Shown piece after piece: positions 38,993 to 52,289 of a stretch of DNA of 64,000 nt. The DNA comes from Erwinia sp. HDF1-3R (GTDB taxonomy: Bacteria; Pseudomonadota; Gammaproteobacteria; Enterobacterales; Enterobacteriaceae). The notes below the pieces were generated by a model, which was not told where the DNA came from, did no database searches, and saw only the letters and a program-made list of their open reading frames with translations. The position numbers and the translations under genes are program-made. The stretch's first letter is position 1, and each line of letters starts with the position of its first letter. Location of the stretch: NCBI RefSeq assembly GCF_039621855.1, contig NZ_CP155071.1:3968001-4032000 (forward strand). Direction: 5' to 3'.

Positions 38993-40711
38993 CTATAGCG
39001 GCCAGAGGTGGCTGATTATAAGCTGCACGCTGCGGTTACCGCGAAATTCATTAATATCCAGCTTGTAGGCCAGCTCGACCTGACGGACGCTGGGGTCCGG
39101 CCACAGGGTGGTGTCAACGTTGAAAGCAATACCGTCCAGCAGCGGGCCTCCGCCCAGCGGCTCCACCATCACCTTCAGATGCCGTTCACCCACCAGCCGC
39201 TGCTGGATGAGGGTGAATTTGCCGTCGAACTGGGGTTCCGGAAACGCCTGGCCCCAGGGGCCCGCTTCACGCAGCAGTTCTGCCGTGGGGAGCGTCAGTT
39301 CCTGCGCCATCAGTTCGCCGTCGCTCCAGACGACGCCCTGTAGCGCCTCCTCGTCCAGCCAGTCGCCCACCAGGTCGCCGAAGCGCTGGCGGAACTCCTC
39401 AAACTTCGCCTCCTCCAGCGACAGGCCTGCCGCCATCGCGTGACCGCCAAACTTGAGGATCAGCCCCGGATTGAGCGTATCAAGCCGCTCCAGCGCGTCA
39501 CGCATATGCAGACCGACAATAGACCGCCCCGACCCCTTAAGCAGGCCATCCCCCGAGGGGGCAAAGGCGATAACGGGCCGGTTGAAACGCTCCTTCAGGC
39601 GGGATGCCAGAATTCCCACCACGCCCTGGTGCCACTCGGGATGGTACATCGCAATGCCGAGCGGCAGCGCCTCGCTGCTGCGCTCAAGCGCATCGCACAG
39701 CGCCAGCGCCTCGGTCTGCATGCCCTGCTCGATCTCTTTCCGCGTCTGGTTTAGCGCATCCAGCTCGCTGGCCAGCATGCGGGCCTGAGCGATGTCCTCG
39801 CTGAGCAGGAGCGCCACCCCGACGGACATATCGTCCAGGCGGCCAGCAGCATTAAGACGCGGCCCCAGCGCAAAGCCGAGATCGTTCGCCGCCAGCTGCC
39901 TTGCATCGCGGTTAGCCACCTCGAGCAGCGCCTTGATCCCCGGGCGGCACTTACCCGCGCGGATGCGGCTCAGACCCTGCCAGACCAGAATGCGGTTATT
40001 GCCGTCCAGCGGCACCACGTCGGCAACCGTCCCCAGCGCCACCAGATCCAGCAGTTCAGCCAGGTTCGGCAGCGTTTCCGCCCCGCTCTCGCGCAGGCGC
40101 GCGCGCAGCGCCAGCATCAGGTAGAAGGCGACCCCTACCCCGGCCAGCGCGCCCGAAGGAAAGTCGCACTCATGCAGGTTCGGGTTCACTATTGCATCGG
40201 CATCCGGCAGGGTATCGCCCGGCAGGTGGTGATCGGTAATGACCACCGCAATGCCCTTTTCATGGGCAAGGCTGACGCCCGTATGTGACGAAATGCCGTT
40301 ATCAACGGTGACGATCAGCTGCGCGCCGCGCGCCGCCGCCTGCTCCACCACTTCCGGGCTGAGGCCGTAGCCGTCATCAAACCGGTTAGGCACAAGATAC
40401 TTAACGTTAGCCGCGCCCATGCTGCGCAGCGCCAGTACCGTCAGTGCGGTGCTGGTCGCGCCGTCGGCGTCAAAATCGCCCACGATCATAATGCATAAAT
40501 TATCAGCAATGGCCTGATGCAGGATCGCCGCCGCGCGCTCAATACCCGCCAGCGACTGGAAGGGATGAAGATTTTTAGCACTTCGCACCAGCTCATCGGG
40601 CTGGAGTACGCCCCGCTGCATATAGAGACGGCGCAGCAGCGGGTGAAGATCGGCCGGGAGCTGGCTACCCTCCACCGCCCGACGGCGGCGGAGCTCGGTT
40701 TTACTGTTCAA
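38993..40711 (-). CDS. recJ: Single-strand-specific 5'-3' exonuclease RecJ
   Basis: The 572-aa DHH-family exonuclease acts in recombination and mismatch repair. Metal-binding motifs are visible: VGDFDADGATSTALTVLAL, VTVDNGISSHTGV, ITDHHLPGDT and NPNLHECDFP. The C-terminal DHHA1 segment includes GSGRSIVGLHMRDAL and KFGGHAMAAGLSLEE. It is slightly shorter than E. coli RecJ (577). It lies 5 bp after dsbC in the conserved order xerD-dsbC-recJ, upstream of prfB. Confidence 0.96.
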   Translation of the reverse strand: MNSKTELRRRRAVEGSQLPADLHPLLRRLYMQRGVLQPDELVRSAKNLHPFQSLAGIERAAAILHQAIADNLCIMIVGDFDADGATSTALTVLALRSMGAANVKYLVPNRFDDGYGLSPEVVEQAAARGAQLIVTVDNGISSHTGVSLAHEKGIAVVITDHHLPGDTLPDADAIVNPNLHECDFPSGALAGVGVAFYLMLALRARLRESGAETLPNLAELLDLVALGTVADVVPLDGNNRILVWQGLSRIRAGKCRPGIKALLEVANRDARQLAANDLGFALGPRLNAAGRLDDMSVGVALLLSEDIAQARMLASELDALNQTRKEIEQGMQTEALALCDALERSSEALPLGIAMYHPEWHQGVVGILASRLKERFNRPVIAFAPSGDGLLKGSGRSIVGLHMRDALERLDTLNPGLILKFGGHAMAAGLSLEEAKFEEFRQRFGDLVGDWLDEEALQGVVWSDGELMAQELTLPTAELLREAGPWGQAFPEPQFDGKFTLIQQRLVGERHLKVMVEPLGGGPLLDGIAFNVDTTLWPDPSVRQVELAYKLDINEFRGNRSVQLIISHLWPL

Positions 40712-40716
40712 TGCAA

Positions 40717-41418
40717 TCAGCCGCCTGCTTTCTGGCTATCAAGTAGCTGTTTCATCTCTTTAGGTCCCTGGTAACCGGGGATCATCATACCGTTTTGCAG
40801 CAGGATGGCAGGCGTACCCTGGATACCGTAGAGGATGCCCAGTTTGTAATGCTGGGAAAGGTCGATTTTGCAGTCAATCGGCGAAACCGCTTCGCCCTTC
40901 ATCGCCGCATCAAACGCCTTGCGACGATCGCCTGCGCACCAGATTGATTTCATATCCTTCGCCACCTGACCATTCATCCCCTCACGAGGGAAGGCCAGGT
41001 AGCGCACGGTGATGCCAAGCGCGTTGTAGTCGGCCATTTCCGCATGCAGCTTATGGCAGTAGCCACAGGTGATGTCGGTAAATACGGTGATGACATGCTG
41101 CTCCTTCGGCGCTTTATAAACGATCATCTCGCTACTCAGCGCATCGACCTTTTTCTCCAGCAGTTTATTGGTCACGTTTACCGGCTGGCCTGCGCTGACG
41201 TCGTACAGCGGTCCCTGAATAAACTGTTTACCATCGTCGGTGATATACAGTACGCCGCTCTCCGTCAGTACCGTTTTCATTCCCGGCAGAGGAGAAGGTT
41301 GGATCTCCGTTTGCTGAAGGCCGAGCTTTTGCAGCGACTGTTTAATGGCCGCATCATCGGCGTGGGACAAGCTACTGACGGCGATAAGCAGAGAAAGTAT
41401 CAGGTAACGCTTCTTCAT
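40717..41418 (-). CDS. dsbC: Periplasmic disulfide isomerase DsbC
   Basis: The 233-aa homodimeric isomerase reshuffles wrong disulfides in the periplasm. It has a signal peptide (LILSLLIAVSSLSHA), an N-terminal dimerisation domain, and a thioredoxin domain with active-site FTDITCGYCHKLH (CGYC). A second Cys pair (near IWCAGD and IDCKID) is as in E. coli. It is reduced by DsbD. It is encoded between xerD and recJ on the same strand, with an 88-bp gap from xerD that contains a small CCCGC/GCGGG hairpin. Confidence 0.96.
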   Translation of the reverse strand: MKKRYLILSLLIAVSSLSHADDAAIKQSLQKLGLQQTEIQPSPLPGMKTVLTESGVLYITDDGKQFIQGPLYDVSAGQPVNVTNKLLEKKVDALSSEMIVYKAPKEQHVITVFTDITCGYCHKLHAEMADYNALGITVRYLAFPREGMNGQVAKDMKSIWCAGDRRKAFDAAMKGEAVSPIDCKIDLSQHYKLGILYGIQGTPAILLQNGMMIPGYQGPKEMKQLLDSQKAGG

Positions 41419-41506
41419 TTAATGTCCTTATAGACTTGTACGCTGAGCCTGAACCCGCCCTCAGAGCGGGGTCGCAGGCCGGTAATAGTATTCACCGCGC
41501 CGTAGG

Positions 41507-42403
41507 TCAGGCGCGAGGATGGTGCTGCTGATGTAACTGCCGCAGTCGCTCAGTGGCAACGTGCGTGTAGATCTGAGTCGTCGACAGGTCGCTATGGCCC
41601 AACAGCATCTGTACGACACGCAGATCGGCCCCATGGTTCAGAAGGTGGGTAGCAAATGCATGGCGAAGCACGTGGGGCGAGAGTTTATTACTGTCGATGC
41701 CTGCCAGTGTGGCGTAATGTTTGATTCGATGCCAGAAAGTTTGCCGCGTCATTTGCTGCGCGCGGTTGCTGGGAAACAGCACGTCCAGCGTCTGACCGTT
41801 AAGCAGCCACGGGCGACCATACTCAATATACTGCTCCAGCCAGTGCACCGCCTCTTCCCCCAGGGGCACCAGACGCTCTTTATCTCCCTTACCAATCACT
41901 CGCACCACGCCCTGCCGCAGGCTGACGTTATTGAGCGTCAGGCTGACCAGCTCGGTGACGCGCAGGCCGGTGGCGTAGAGCAGCTCCAGCATCGCTTTGT
42001 CGCGCAGCTCAATTGGCTGCTCAACGCTGGGTGCCTGTAGCAGCCGGTCTATCTGCGCCTCGCTGAGATCTTTCGGCAAGCGCTGCGGCAGCTTAGGTGA
42101 AGAGAGCAGTGCGCTGGGATCGTCTTCGCGCAGCTTTTCCCGATAGAGATACTGAAACAGGCGGCGCATTGCGCTTAACAGCCGCGCGGAGCTGCTCGCC
42201 TTGTAGCCCCCCTCCAGCCTTTCAGCCAGAAACTGCTGCAGGTCCGCGGCGTCAACGCGCAGCAGCTGGGTGTTATGATGCGCAGCCCAGCCGACCAGCG
42301 ACATCAGGTCCAGCCGGTAGGAAGCCACCGTGTTTTCCGCCAGGTTACGCTCGATCCACAAGGCATCTAAAAACTGTTCAATCAGATCGCTGTCATGCAC
42401 CAC
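41507..42403 (-). CDS. xerD: Tyrosine recombinase XerD
   Basis: The 298-aa site-specific recombinase resolves chromosome dimers at dif together with XerC under FtsK control. It has an N-terminal SAM-like core-binding domain and a catalytic domain with YATGLRVTELVSL (Arg), GKGDKERLVP (Lys), SPHVLRHAFATHLL (His-Arg), LLGHSDLSTTQIY (His, Tyr). Length equals E. coli XerD (298). It is the first gene of the xerD-dsbC-recJ group and divergent from fldB. Confidence 0.97.
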   Translation of the reverse strand: MVHDSDLIEQFLDALWIERNLAENTVASYRLDLMSLVGWAAHHNTQLLRVDAADLQQFLAERLEGGYKASSSARLLSAMRRLFQYLYREKLREDDPSALLSSPKLPQRLPKDLSEAQIDRLLQAPSVEQPIELRDKAMLELLYATGLRVTELVSLTLNNVSLRQGVVRVIGKGDKERLVPLGEEAVHWLEQYIEYGRPWLLNGQTLDVLFPSNRAQQMTRQTFWHRIKHYATLAGIDSNKLSPHVLRHAFATHLLNHGADLRVVQMLLGHSDLSTTQIYTHVATERLRQLHQQHHPRA

Positions 42404-42461
42404 ACTGCCCCTTTATCTGTTTACCGACGGCCTGTTATGCCTGACCCCTGGTCAATTCTGA

Positions 42462-42467
42462 TATAAT
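42462..42467 (+). promoter_or_regulatory. Putative -10 box of fldB
   Basis: A perfect TATAAT lies 37 bp upstream of the fldB ATG in the xerD-fldB divergent spacer. No good -35 box is spaced correctly, which would suit an activator-dependent promoter (E. coli fldB belongs to the SoxRS regulon). Confidence 0.45.
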
Positions 42468-42504
42468 CCGCGCCAGTGCATCAAGAGGAATGAGATTACC
42501 AGAG

Positions 42505-43023
42505 ATGAATATCGGTCTGTTTTATGGCTCAAGCACCTGCTACACCGAGATGGCGGCAGAGAAGATCCGCGACTTTATCGGCGACGATCTCGTTACGCTG
42601 CATAATCTGAAGGACGATCCCCCGCAGCTGATGGAACAGTATGACATGCTGATCCTCGGCATTCCAACCTGGGACTTCGGCGAGTTGCAGGAGGACTGGG
42701 AAGCCATCTGGAGCGATCTGCCCGCGCTAAACCTGCGTGATAAAGTGGTGGCCCTGTACGGCATGGGCGATCAGGGAGAATACAGCGAGTGGTTTCTCGA
42801 CGCGCTCGGCATGCTGCATGACCTGCTGGCCCCAATGGGCGTGAAGTTTGTCGGCCTGTGGCCAAATGAGGGGTATGAATTTACCAGCACCAAACCGCTT
42901 ACCCCCGACGGCAGGCACTTTTTTGGGCTGGCGCTGGATGATATTAATCAGTTTGAGCGCACCGACGAGCGCATTGCCCAGTGGTGCGAGCAGATCCTCA
43001 CCGAGATGGCGGCGCTGCTGTAA
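42505..43023 (+). CDS. fldB: Flavodoxin 2
   Basis: The 172-aa FMN electron carrier has the phosphate-binding loop [13 protein letters not shown] at the N-terminus, then [17 protein letters not shown] and [20 protein letters not shown], which flank the isoalloxazine ring. Length fits FldB (173). The ATG at 42505 (MNIGLFYG) is chosen by family alignment. An in-frame ATG at 42490 sits immediately after AGAGGA with no room for a ribosome site. It is divergent from xerD, as in E. coli. Confidence 0.94.
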   Translation: MNIGLFYGSSTCYTEMAAEKIRDFIGDDLVTLHNLKDDPPQLMEQYDMLILGIPTWDFGELQEDWEAIWSDLPALNLRDKVVALYGMGDQGEYSEWFLDALGMLHDLLAPMGVKFVGLWPNEGYEFTSTKPLTPDGRHFFGLALDDINQFERTDERIAQWCEQILTEMAALL

Positions 43024-43043
43024 CGGCAGCAATCCCGTCCGCA

Positions 43044-43071
43044 CAGGCTGCGGGCCGCATTAAGCAGCCTG
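43044..43071 (+). terminator. Hairpin after fldB
   Basis: CAGGCTGC (43044-43051) pairs with GCAGCCTG (43064-43071) around a 12-nt GC-rich loop, 20 bp after fldB. No T-run is present, so the terminator call is weak. Confidence 0.35.
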
Positions 43072-43152
43072 CCGCATCGTCATGTGCGCGGTAGCGGCTG
43101 CTCTGCTACAGAACGTCACGCCGCGCGGTGAGTGAAGCACAGTTCCGCCTCG

Positions 43153-43560
43153 TCATGCGGCTCGGGCAGGGATAAGCAGCAGCTGGCGGAGCTGACGCCA
43201 TGCCTCTTCATCCATGCTGTCCCTGAGTAGCCAGAGTTTCTCCCGATCCCCTGACGGGGTACGCAACGTCAGTAGCATCGCCTGCCGGGTCATCCACGGA
43301 CGGCCGGTGATGTGCCAGCGTTTCTGGCGCCACTGAACCTGCCCCCCCTCCAGCAGCGCGATATCCCCTTCGCGACTGCGAATACGCCGCTGGCTGCGCA
43401 CACATTCAAAGACAACCAGCGTCAGTAGCAGCATCCAGACCAGGGTATAGCTGGCAGGCCAGGGTGCCAGCAGCAGCGCGAGTATCGCTACGCCGTGCAG
43501 AAGCAGGGATATCCACTGCGCACGCCAGGATACCCTGAGCTCAGCGTGCCACTGGGCCAC
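43153..43560 (-). CDS. cptA: Inner-membrane protein CptA/YgfX
   Basis: The 135-aa protein has two adjacent N-terminal membrane segments ([20 protein letters not shown] and [15 protein letters not shown]) and a soluble C-terminal part ([20 protein letters not shown]). This matches YgfX/CptA, encoded with SdhE in enterobacteria. CptA has been described as a toxin of a proposed pair acting on cytoskeletal proteins, while genetic work also ties the locus to SdhE function and pigment production. It overlaps the 3' end of sdhE by 20 bp and is convergent with fldB. Confidence 0.87.
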   Translation of the reverse strand: MAQWHAELRVSWRAQWISLLLHGVAILALLLAPWPASYTLVWMLLLTLVVFECVRSQRRIRSREGDIALLEGGQVQWRQKRWHITGRPWMTRQAMLLTLRTPSGDREKLWLLRDSMDEEAWRQLRQLLLIPARAA

Positions 43561-43807
43561 GTTGCTGATTTCGCTGCTGTATCAGATTGATCATGCGCTT
43601 AAGTTCAGGATCGGCGGGTTCACCGTGATTCATCAGCCAGTTGAAGAGATCGGGATCGTCATTCTCAAGCAGGCGAATAAATATCTGCTTGTCGTCCTCA
43701 GAAAGGGAATCATACTCATACTCAAAAAACGGCATAATGGAGATATCCAGTTCACGCATCCCCCGGCGGCAGGCCCAGTGAACCCGGGCTTTATTGCTAC
43801 TATCCAT
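43541..43807 (-). CDS. sdhE: FAD assembly factor SdhE (CptB/YgfY)
   Basis: The 88-aa protein promotes covalent flavinylation of succinate dehydrogenase and fumarate reductase. It contains the key RGxxE motif ([20 protein letters not shown]) and the [20 protein letters not shown] helix bundle. The start at 43807 ([11 protein letters not shown]) gives the E. coli length. In-frame ATGs at 43816 and 43822 would add three or five residues, and no clear ribosome site separates them. It is cotranscribed with cptA and divergent from ygfZ, which is also needed for Fe-S/respiratory enzymes. Confidence 0.94.
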   Translation of the reverse strand: MDSSNKARVHWACRRGMRELDISIMPFFEYEYDSLSEDDKQIFIRLLENDDPDLFNWLMNHGEPADPELKRMINLIQQRNQQRGPVAR

Positions 43808-44034
43808 ATTATCCATCGTCATTCAGTCAAAGATGGCCGCTAGTGTAGCGCTTTTTATCGGGGATGTTGATGCAATAGCGGCCGGATTTCGCGCCGTCCC
43901 GCAAAGCAGCGAGCTGCCGTGCAGAGTTATCACGCGTTTTGTGCGCCGTTTCAAGGAAAGAGGTTGCAAAGCCATTCGGCTCTTTTAACATAAGGAGCAG
44001 AGCTGTTTTTTTCACCCCACTACAGGACTGAATC

Positions 44035-45015
44035 ATGCCGACTTTCTCTTTTCCGCCTCGTCAACCCGCGGCCTCTGCGCGTCTGCCGCTTACGCTGATC
44101 TCGCTGGAAGAGTGGGCGCTCGTGACTGTGACCGGCGCCGATAGCGTCAGCTATTTACAGGGTCAGGTGACGCTGGACGTCGCCGCGCTGGCCGACAATG
44201 ACCACCGCCCGACCGCGCACTGCGATGCCAAAGGAAAGATGTGGAGCAACCTGCGTCTGTTTCATCGTGCCGGGGGGCTGGCTTATATTGCACGCCGCAG
44301 CCTGTGCGAAGAGCAGATTACCCAGCTGAAGAAGTACGCCGTGTTTTCAAAAGTGACCATTGCCGCCGATAATGACGCCGTGCTGCTCGGGGTCGCGGGC
44401 TTCCAGTGCCGTGGCGCGCTGGCTGGCGTTTTTACCAGCCTGCCGGATGCTGAAAACCCTGTGGTGCAGCAGGACAATACCACCCTGCTCTGGCTGCCCA
44501 CGCCGGAGGAAAGATTTCTGCTGGTAACCGATGCGCAGACGGCTCAGACGCTGCGCCAGGCGCTTGAGGGACAGGCACAGCTGAACGACAGCACGCAGTG
44601 GCTGGCGCTTGATATCGAAGCGGGTTTGCCGGTAATTGATACCGCCACCAGCGCCCAGTTTATTCCTCAGGCGACTAACCTCCAGGCGCTGGACGCCATC
44701 AGCTTTAAAAAGGGCTGCTATACCGGTCAGGAGATGGTTGCACGCGCTAAATTTCGCGGCGCCAACAAACGGGCGCTTTACTGGCTGGCGGGACAGGCCG
44801 GGCAGGTTCCTGCTTCCGGTGGTTCACTGGAGATGAAACTGGGGGAAAACTGGCGGCGGACCGGGACGATCCTGACGGCCTGCCAGCTGGATAACGGCGA
44901 AGTATGGGTTCAGGCCGTGCTGAATAACGATCTGGAGCCGGACAGCGAGCTGCGTGTGCAGGGGGACGAAGGCGGCAGCTTGACGATTCAACCTCTGCCC
45001 TATTCCCTGACCTGA
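44035..45015 (+). CDS. ygfZ: Folate-dependent Fe-S cluster/tRNA modification protein YgfZ
   Basis: The 326-aa protein is of the GcvT-like tetrahydrofolate-binding fold (COG0354). The diagnostic motif [17 protein letters not shown] is present with its conserved Cys. YgfZ supports activity of Fe-S enzymes such as MiaB, probably through folate-dependent repair or maturation. Length matches E. coli (326). It is divergent from sdhE and convergent with trhA, from which a terminator hairpin separates it. Confidence 0.95.
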   Translation: MPTFSFPPRQPAASARLPLTLISLEEWALVTVTGADSVSYLQGQVTLDVAALADNDHRPTAHCDAKGKMWSNLRLFHRAGGLAYIARRSLCEEQITQLKKYAVFSKVTIAADNDAVLLGVAGFQCRGALAGVFTSLPDAENPVVQQDNTTLLWLPTPEERFLLVTDAQTAQTLRQALEGQAQLNDSTQWLALDIEAGLPVIDTATSAQFIPQATNLQALDAISFKKGCYTGQEMVARAKFRGANKRALYWLAGQAGQVPASGGSLEMKLGENWRRTGTILTACQLDNGEVWVQAVLNNDLEPDSELRVQGDEGGSLTIQPLPYSLT

Positions 45016-45025
45016 TCCGGGCTTA

Positions 45026-45047
45026 ACAGGGGCCGCTCGGCCCCTGT
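45026..45047. terminator. Bidirectional hairpin between ygfZ and trhA
   Basis: ACAGGGGCCG (45026-45035) and CGGCCCCTGT (45038-45047) form a strong GC-rich stem that fills the 33-bp gap between two convergent genes. It lacks T-runs but is well placed to stop both transcripts. Confidence 0.65.
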
Positions 45048-45048
45048 A

Positions 45049-45702
45049 TCACATCACGTACAGGTAGATCGCCAGAAAGTGGCAAACGCTGCCGCCAAGT
45101 ACAAAGCCGTGCCAGATGGCATGGTTATAGGGGATGCGCTTCGAGCTATAGAAAATGACGCCCAGCGAATAGATTATCCCCCCCGCCGCCAGTAGCCATA
45201 TGCCGCCCGCCGGCAGCTTAAGTGCCAGCTGATAAACCACAATCAGCGACAGCCAGCCCATCAGCAGATAGGTAATGACCGAAAGCGCCTCAAAGCGATT
45301 AATAAACAATAATTTAAACAGCACCCCGAGCAGCGCCAGGCTCCAGATAATGACCATCAGCCCGTGTGCCAGCGGCGATTTCAGTCCGACCATCAGGAAA
45401 GGCGTGTAGGTTCCGGCGATCAGTAAATAGATGGCGCAGTGGTCCAGCTTTTGCAGCCAGAGCCTGGCGGCCGGATAGGGAATGGCATGATAAAGGGTCG
45501 ATGCCAGAAACAGCAGGATCATACTGCCGCCGTAAAGGCTGTAGCTGATTATTGCTACGGTGTCTGCCTGGCTGGCGTTTGCTTCCATCAGCATCAGCAC
45601 CAGTCCGATAATGCCAAAAATAAAACCAATGCCATGACTGATACTGTTGGCGACTTCTTCCGCCAGGGAATAGCCCTGCGCTAATAATGTTTTACCTGTC
45701 AT
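45049..45702 (-). CDS. trhA: Hemolysin III family membrane protein TrhA (YqfA)
   Basis: The 217-aa inner-membrane protein with seven predicted hydrophobic segments belongs to the hemolysin III/PAQR-like family. Conserved pieces are [60 protein letters not shown] and, near the end, [20 protein letters not shown]; the conserved Ser, His and Asp are those of the family's metal site. E. coli YqfA/TrhA has been linked to membrane energetics and lipid homeostasis. The position between ygfZ and bglA is conserved. Confidence 0.92.
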   Translation of the reverse strand: MTGKTLLAQGYSLAEEVANSISHGIGFIFGIIGLVLMLMEANASQADTVAIISYSLYGGSMILLFLASTLYHAIPYPAARLWLQKLDHCAIYLLIAGTYTPFLMVGLKSPLAHGLMVIIWSLALLGVLFKLLFINRFEALSVITYLLMGWLSLIVVYQLALKLPAGGIWLLAAGGIIYSLGVIFYSSKRIPYNHAIWHGFVLGGSVCHFLAIYLYVM

Positions 45703-45907
45703 ACAATCCTGTTCTCCACATGCTGAGTCGGGCCTTTATTCAGCTCTGCACTGCCGTCAGATTGCAGCTAATGCTTCCTGTCCACGCTGACACGCGCGAA
45801 TGTGCCCGAAAATTGAGCATTTTTAGCTTAGCTGAGAATGATTTCAGAGTACAACTGTAAGCTTTATTAAACTGTGAATGCCTGTAACACATATTCTGGA
45901 AAGCAAA

Positions 45908-45923
45908 ACGCAAACGTTTCCCT
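45908..45923 (+). promoter_or_regulatory. PurR box upstream of the HD-domain hydrolase
   Basis: ACGCAAACGTTTCCCT fits every fixed position of the PurR operator consensus AnGCAAnCGnTTnCnT. It ends 49 bp before the ATG at 45973. PurR with hypoxanthine or guanine represses purine synthesis genes. The remainder of the 45703-45972 spacer shows nothing I recognise. Confidence 0.75.
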
Positions 45924-45972
45924 TACAATAGTCGCCAACTTTTTTCCCCTTCAGGGAACGACGAGGTGAGTG

Positions 45973-46581
45973 ATGTCTGAACAGGTAAACAGTGTCGATT
46001 TCGGGCCAATGACGCAGGTCATGGATTTTCTGATGGAGCTGGATAAGCTTAAACGTGTCGAACGCCGCACCCGGCTTATTGGCAACTCCCGCCATGAAAA
46101 CTCAGCGGAGCACAGCTGGCATCTGGCCGTGGCCGCCATGAGTCTGGCTCCCTTTTTTGAGGGGGGAACTGACGTGCAGCGTGTCGTACAGATGGCGCTA
46201 CTGCACGACGTGGTGGAGATCGATGCGGGAGACGTCATGGTCTATGACCTTGCGGCCCGCGAGGCCATTTCACACCAGGAGGTCGCCGCTGCCGATCGTC
46301 TGTTCGGCCTGCTGCCCGCCGCATTACAGCAGCGTTTCCGGGCGCTTTGGGACGAATATGAAGCCGGCGAAAGCGTTGATGCCCGCTTTGCCAATATGCT
46401 GGATCGCGCCCTGCCGATTATTCAGAATCTGCATAATCAGGGCCAGAGCTGGAAAGAGAATGGTATTCGGCTCGAACAGGTACTGGCCCGCAACGTTGCG
46501 CTGGCAGAGCAGTGGCCCGCACTATGGAACCATCTGGAAGGGCATCTTATTGAGGCCCAACGTAAGGGCTGGCTGCAATAA
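45973..46581 (+). CDS. HD-domain phosphohydrolase (HDDC2/YfbR-like), possible 5'-nucleotidase
   Basis: The 202-aa metal-dependent HD hydrolase has metal ligands in RHENSAEHSWHLAVAA and LLHDVVEIDAGDVMVYD, with a later Asp in NMLDRALPIIQNL, as in the HD_3/HDDC2 group of dNMP and nucleotide 5'-phosphohydrolases. The exact substrate is not known. A textbook PurR box about 50 bp upstream places it in purine regulation, which supports a nucleotide role. The ATG at 45973 follows GAGGTGAG; a GTG one codon earlier is possible. It is not part of the usual E. coli trhA-bglA interval that I recall. Confidence 0.8.
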   Translation: MSEQVNSVDFGPMTQVMDFLMELDKLKRVERRTRLIGNSRHENSAEHSWHLAVAAMSLAPFFEGGTDVQRVVQMALLHDVVEIDAGDVMVYDLAAREAISHQEVAAADRLFGLLPAALQQRFRALWDEYEAGESVDARFANMLDRALPIIQNLHNQGQSWKENGIRLEQVLARNVALAEQWPALWNHLEGHLIEAQRKGWLQ

Positions 46582-46584
46582 TAG

Positions 46585-48063
<1,479 letters not shown>

Positions 48064-48072
48064 CGCCGGGTT

Positions 48073-48819
48073 TTATCGACCGCCGGCAGCGTCAATGATG
48101 CTGCCGGTAATGTAGGAAGCCTCATCGCTGAGCAGCCAGAGTATCGCCTGCGCGATCTCTTCTGGTTGTCCACCCCGCTGCATAGGTATAGCTGCCGACA
48201 GCCGGTCGACGCGGCCAGGCTCGCCGCCGTCGGCATGCATTGCAGTATAGATAAAGCCGGGACGAACGCCGTTGACGCGAATTCCCTGTGCTGCCACCTC
48301 AAGCGAAAGCCCTTTTGTCAGCGTATCCATTGCCCCTTTTGACGCGGCATAATCGACATATTCCTCCGGCGCCCCCAGTCGGGCGGCGGCAGAAGAGACA
48401 TTCACAATCGCGCCGCCCTGCCCTCCATGATGCCATCCCATTCTTTTCACTGCTTCGCGACAGCACAGGAAAGGACCGGTAACATTGGTGGCGAGAACCC
48501 GGTTTATGCGCTCGGCAGTGAGCTGTTCAATACGGGACTGCTGAAACAGGATGCCAGCGTTGTTGACCAGCGCGCTGAGGTGGCAACCCAGCGTATCCAG
48601 GCGCTGGAACATAGCCACGACCTGCGCCTCATCCGCAATATCCGCCTGCACGCTAAAGGCCTGACCGCCCTGCTGCTGAATCAGTGCCACAACGTCTTCC
48701 GCCGCCGCTGCACGTTGATGGTAGTTCACTGCAACCTGATAGCCCCGCTGCGCCAGTAGCAGCGACGTCGCTCGGCCAATACCCCGGCTGCCGCCGGTCA
48801 CTAATGCCGTTTTCATCAT
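48073..48819 (-). CDS. ygfF: Short-chain dehydrogenase/reductase YgfF
   Basis: The 248-aa classical SDR has the NAD(P)-binding motif TGGSRGIGRATSLLLAQRG, the NNAG structural motif, and the catalytic Ser-Tyr-Lys set in NVSSAAARLGAPEEYVDYAA and SKGAMD (YxxxK). The glucose-dehydrogenase-like oxidoreductase YgfF of E. coli lies at the same position between bglA and gcvP; its substrate is unknown. It is encoded downstream of gcvP on the same strand but separated by a terminator. Confidence 0.9.
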   Translation of the reverse strand: MMKTALVTGGSRGIGRATSLLLAQRGYQVAVNYHQRAAAAEDVVALIQQQGGQAFSVQADIADEAQVVAMFQRLDTLGCHLSALVNNAGILFQQSRIEQLTAERINRVLATNVTGPFLCCREAVKRMGWHHGGQGGAIVNVSSAAARLGAPEEYVDYAASKGAMDTLTKGLSLEVAAQGIRVNGVRPGFIYTAMHADGGEPGRVDRLSAAIPMQRGGQPEEIAQAILWLLSDEASYITGSIIDAAGGR

Positions 48820-48834
48820 GCTTCTCCTGTAAAA

Positions 48835-48854
48835 AAGGGCACCGGAGTGCCCTT
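48835..48854 (-). terminator. Intrinsic terminator of the gcvTHP operon
   Basis: On the minus strand AAGGGCAC, loop TCCG, GTGCCCTT is followed by six T in total. It lies 25 bp beyond the gcvP stop and directly before ygfF. Confidence 0.85.
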
Positions 48855-48878
48855 ATAAACGCTGACCCACGCGGAAGG

Positions 48879-51752
<2,874 letters not shown>

Positions 51753-51866
51753 GAGCGGAGGATCCTGAGTCGGGAAGTGAGAGGCGGGGAGACCCTTACT
51801 CGTCCCCCGCCGCCTGGTCAGAGGTGCGGGCAGGGCGAAATAGCCTTCGCCCACGCGGATCGCGAT

Positions 51867-52253
51867 TTATTCGTCGATGCTGGTTTTATAGGCATCGGCG
51901 TCAAGCAGTGCATCAAATTGTGATGCATCGCTGGCACGGATTTTAAACAGCCAGCCCCCGTCGTAGGGGTCACTGTTGACCCGCTCCGGTTCGCCGTCGA
52001 GGGTGCTGTTAACCTCAATAATCTCGCCATCAATCGGCGCATAAATGTCGGAAGCCGCCTTAACCGACTCCGCCACGGCGCACTCGTCACCCTGGCTGAA
52101 GGTGGCACCAGGCTCCGGCAGGTCGACAAAGACCATATCGCCCAGCAGTTCCTGAGCATGTTCGGTAATGCCCACGGTAAAGGTGCCGTCGGCTTCTTTA
52201 CGCACCCATTCGTGGCTGTCGCGGTATTTCAGTTCATTTGGCACATTGCTCAT
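51867..52253 (-). CDS. gcvH: Glycine cleavage system H-protein (lipoyl carrier)
   Basis: The 128-aa carrier protein has its lipoylated Lys in [16 protein letters not shown], surrounded by the usual hammerhead fold ([20 protein letters not shown]). It shuttles the aminomethyl intermediate between GcvP, GcvT and lipoamide dehydrogenase. The ATG at 52253 ([10 protein letters not shown]) is preferred by family alignment over the in-frame ATG at 52271. It is 36 bp after gcvT. Confidence 0.96.
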   Translation of the reverse strand: MSNVPNELKYRDSHEWVRKEADGTFTVGITEHAQELLGDMVFVDLPEPGATFSQGDECAVAESVKAASDIYAPIDGEIIEVNSTLDGEPERVNSDPYDGGWLFKIRASDASQFDALLDADAYKTSIDE

Positions 52254-52289
52254 CGCGCTGCTCTCCTGCAATCTGGAAGTGATCGGATA

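Noticed and set aside
51753..51854. 34-codon N-terminal extension of GcvP, and similar extensions of GcvT, RpiA and ZapA
   Set aside because: The internal starts give exactly the family lengths; the extra codons cover intergenic DNA without similarity.
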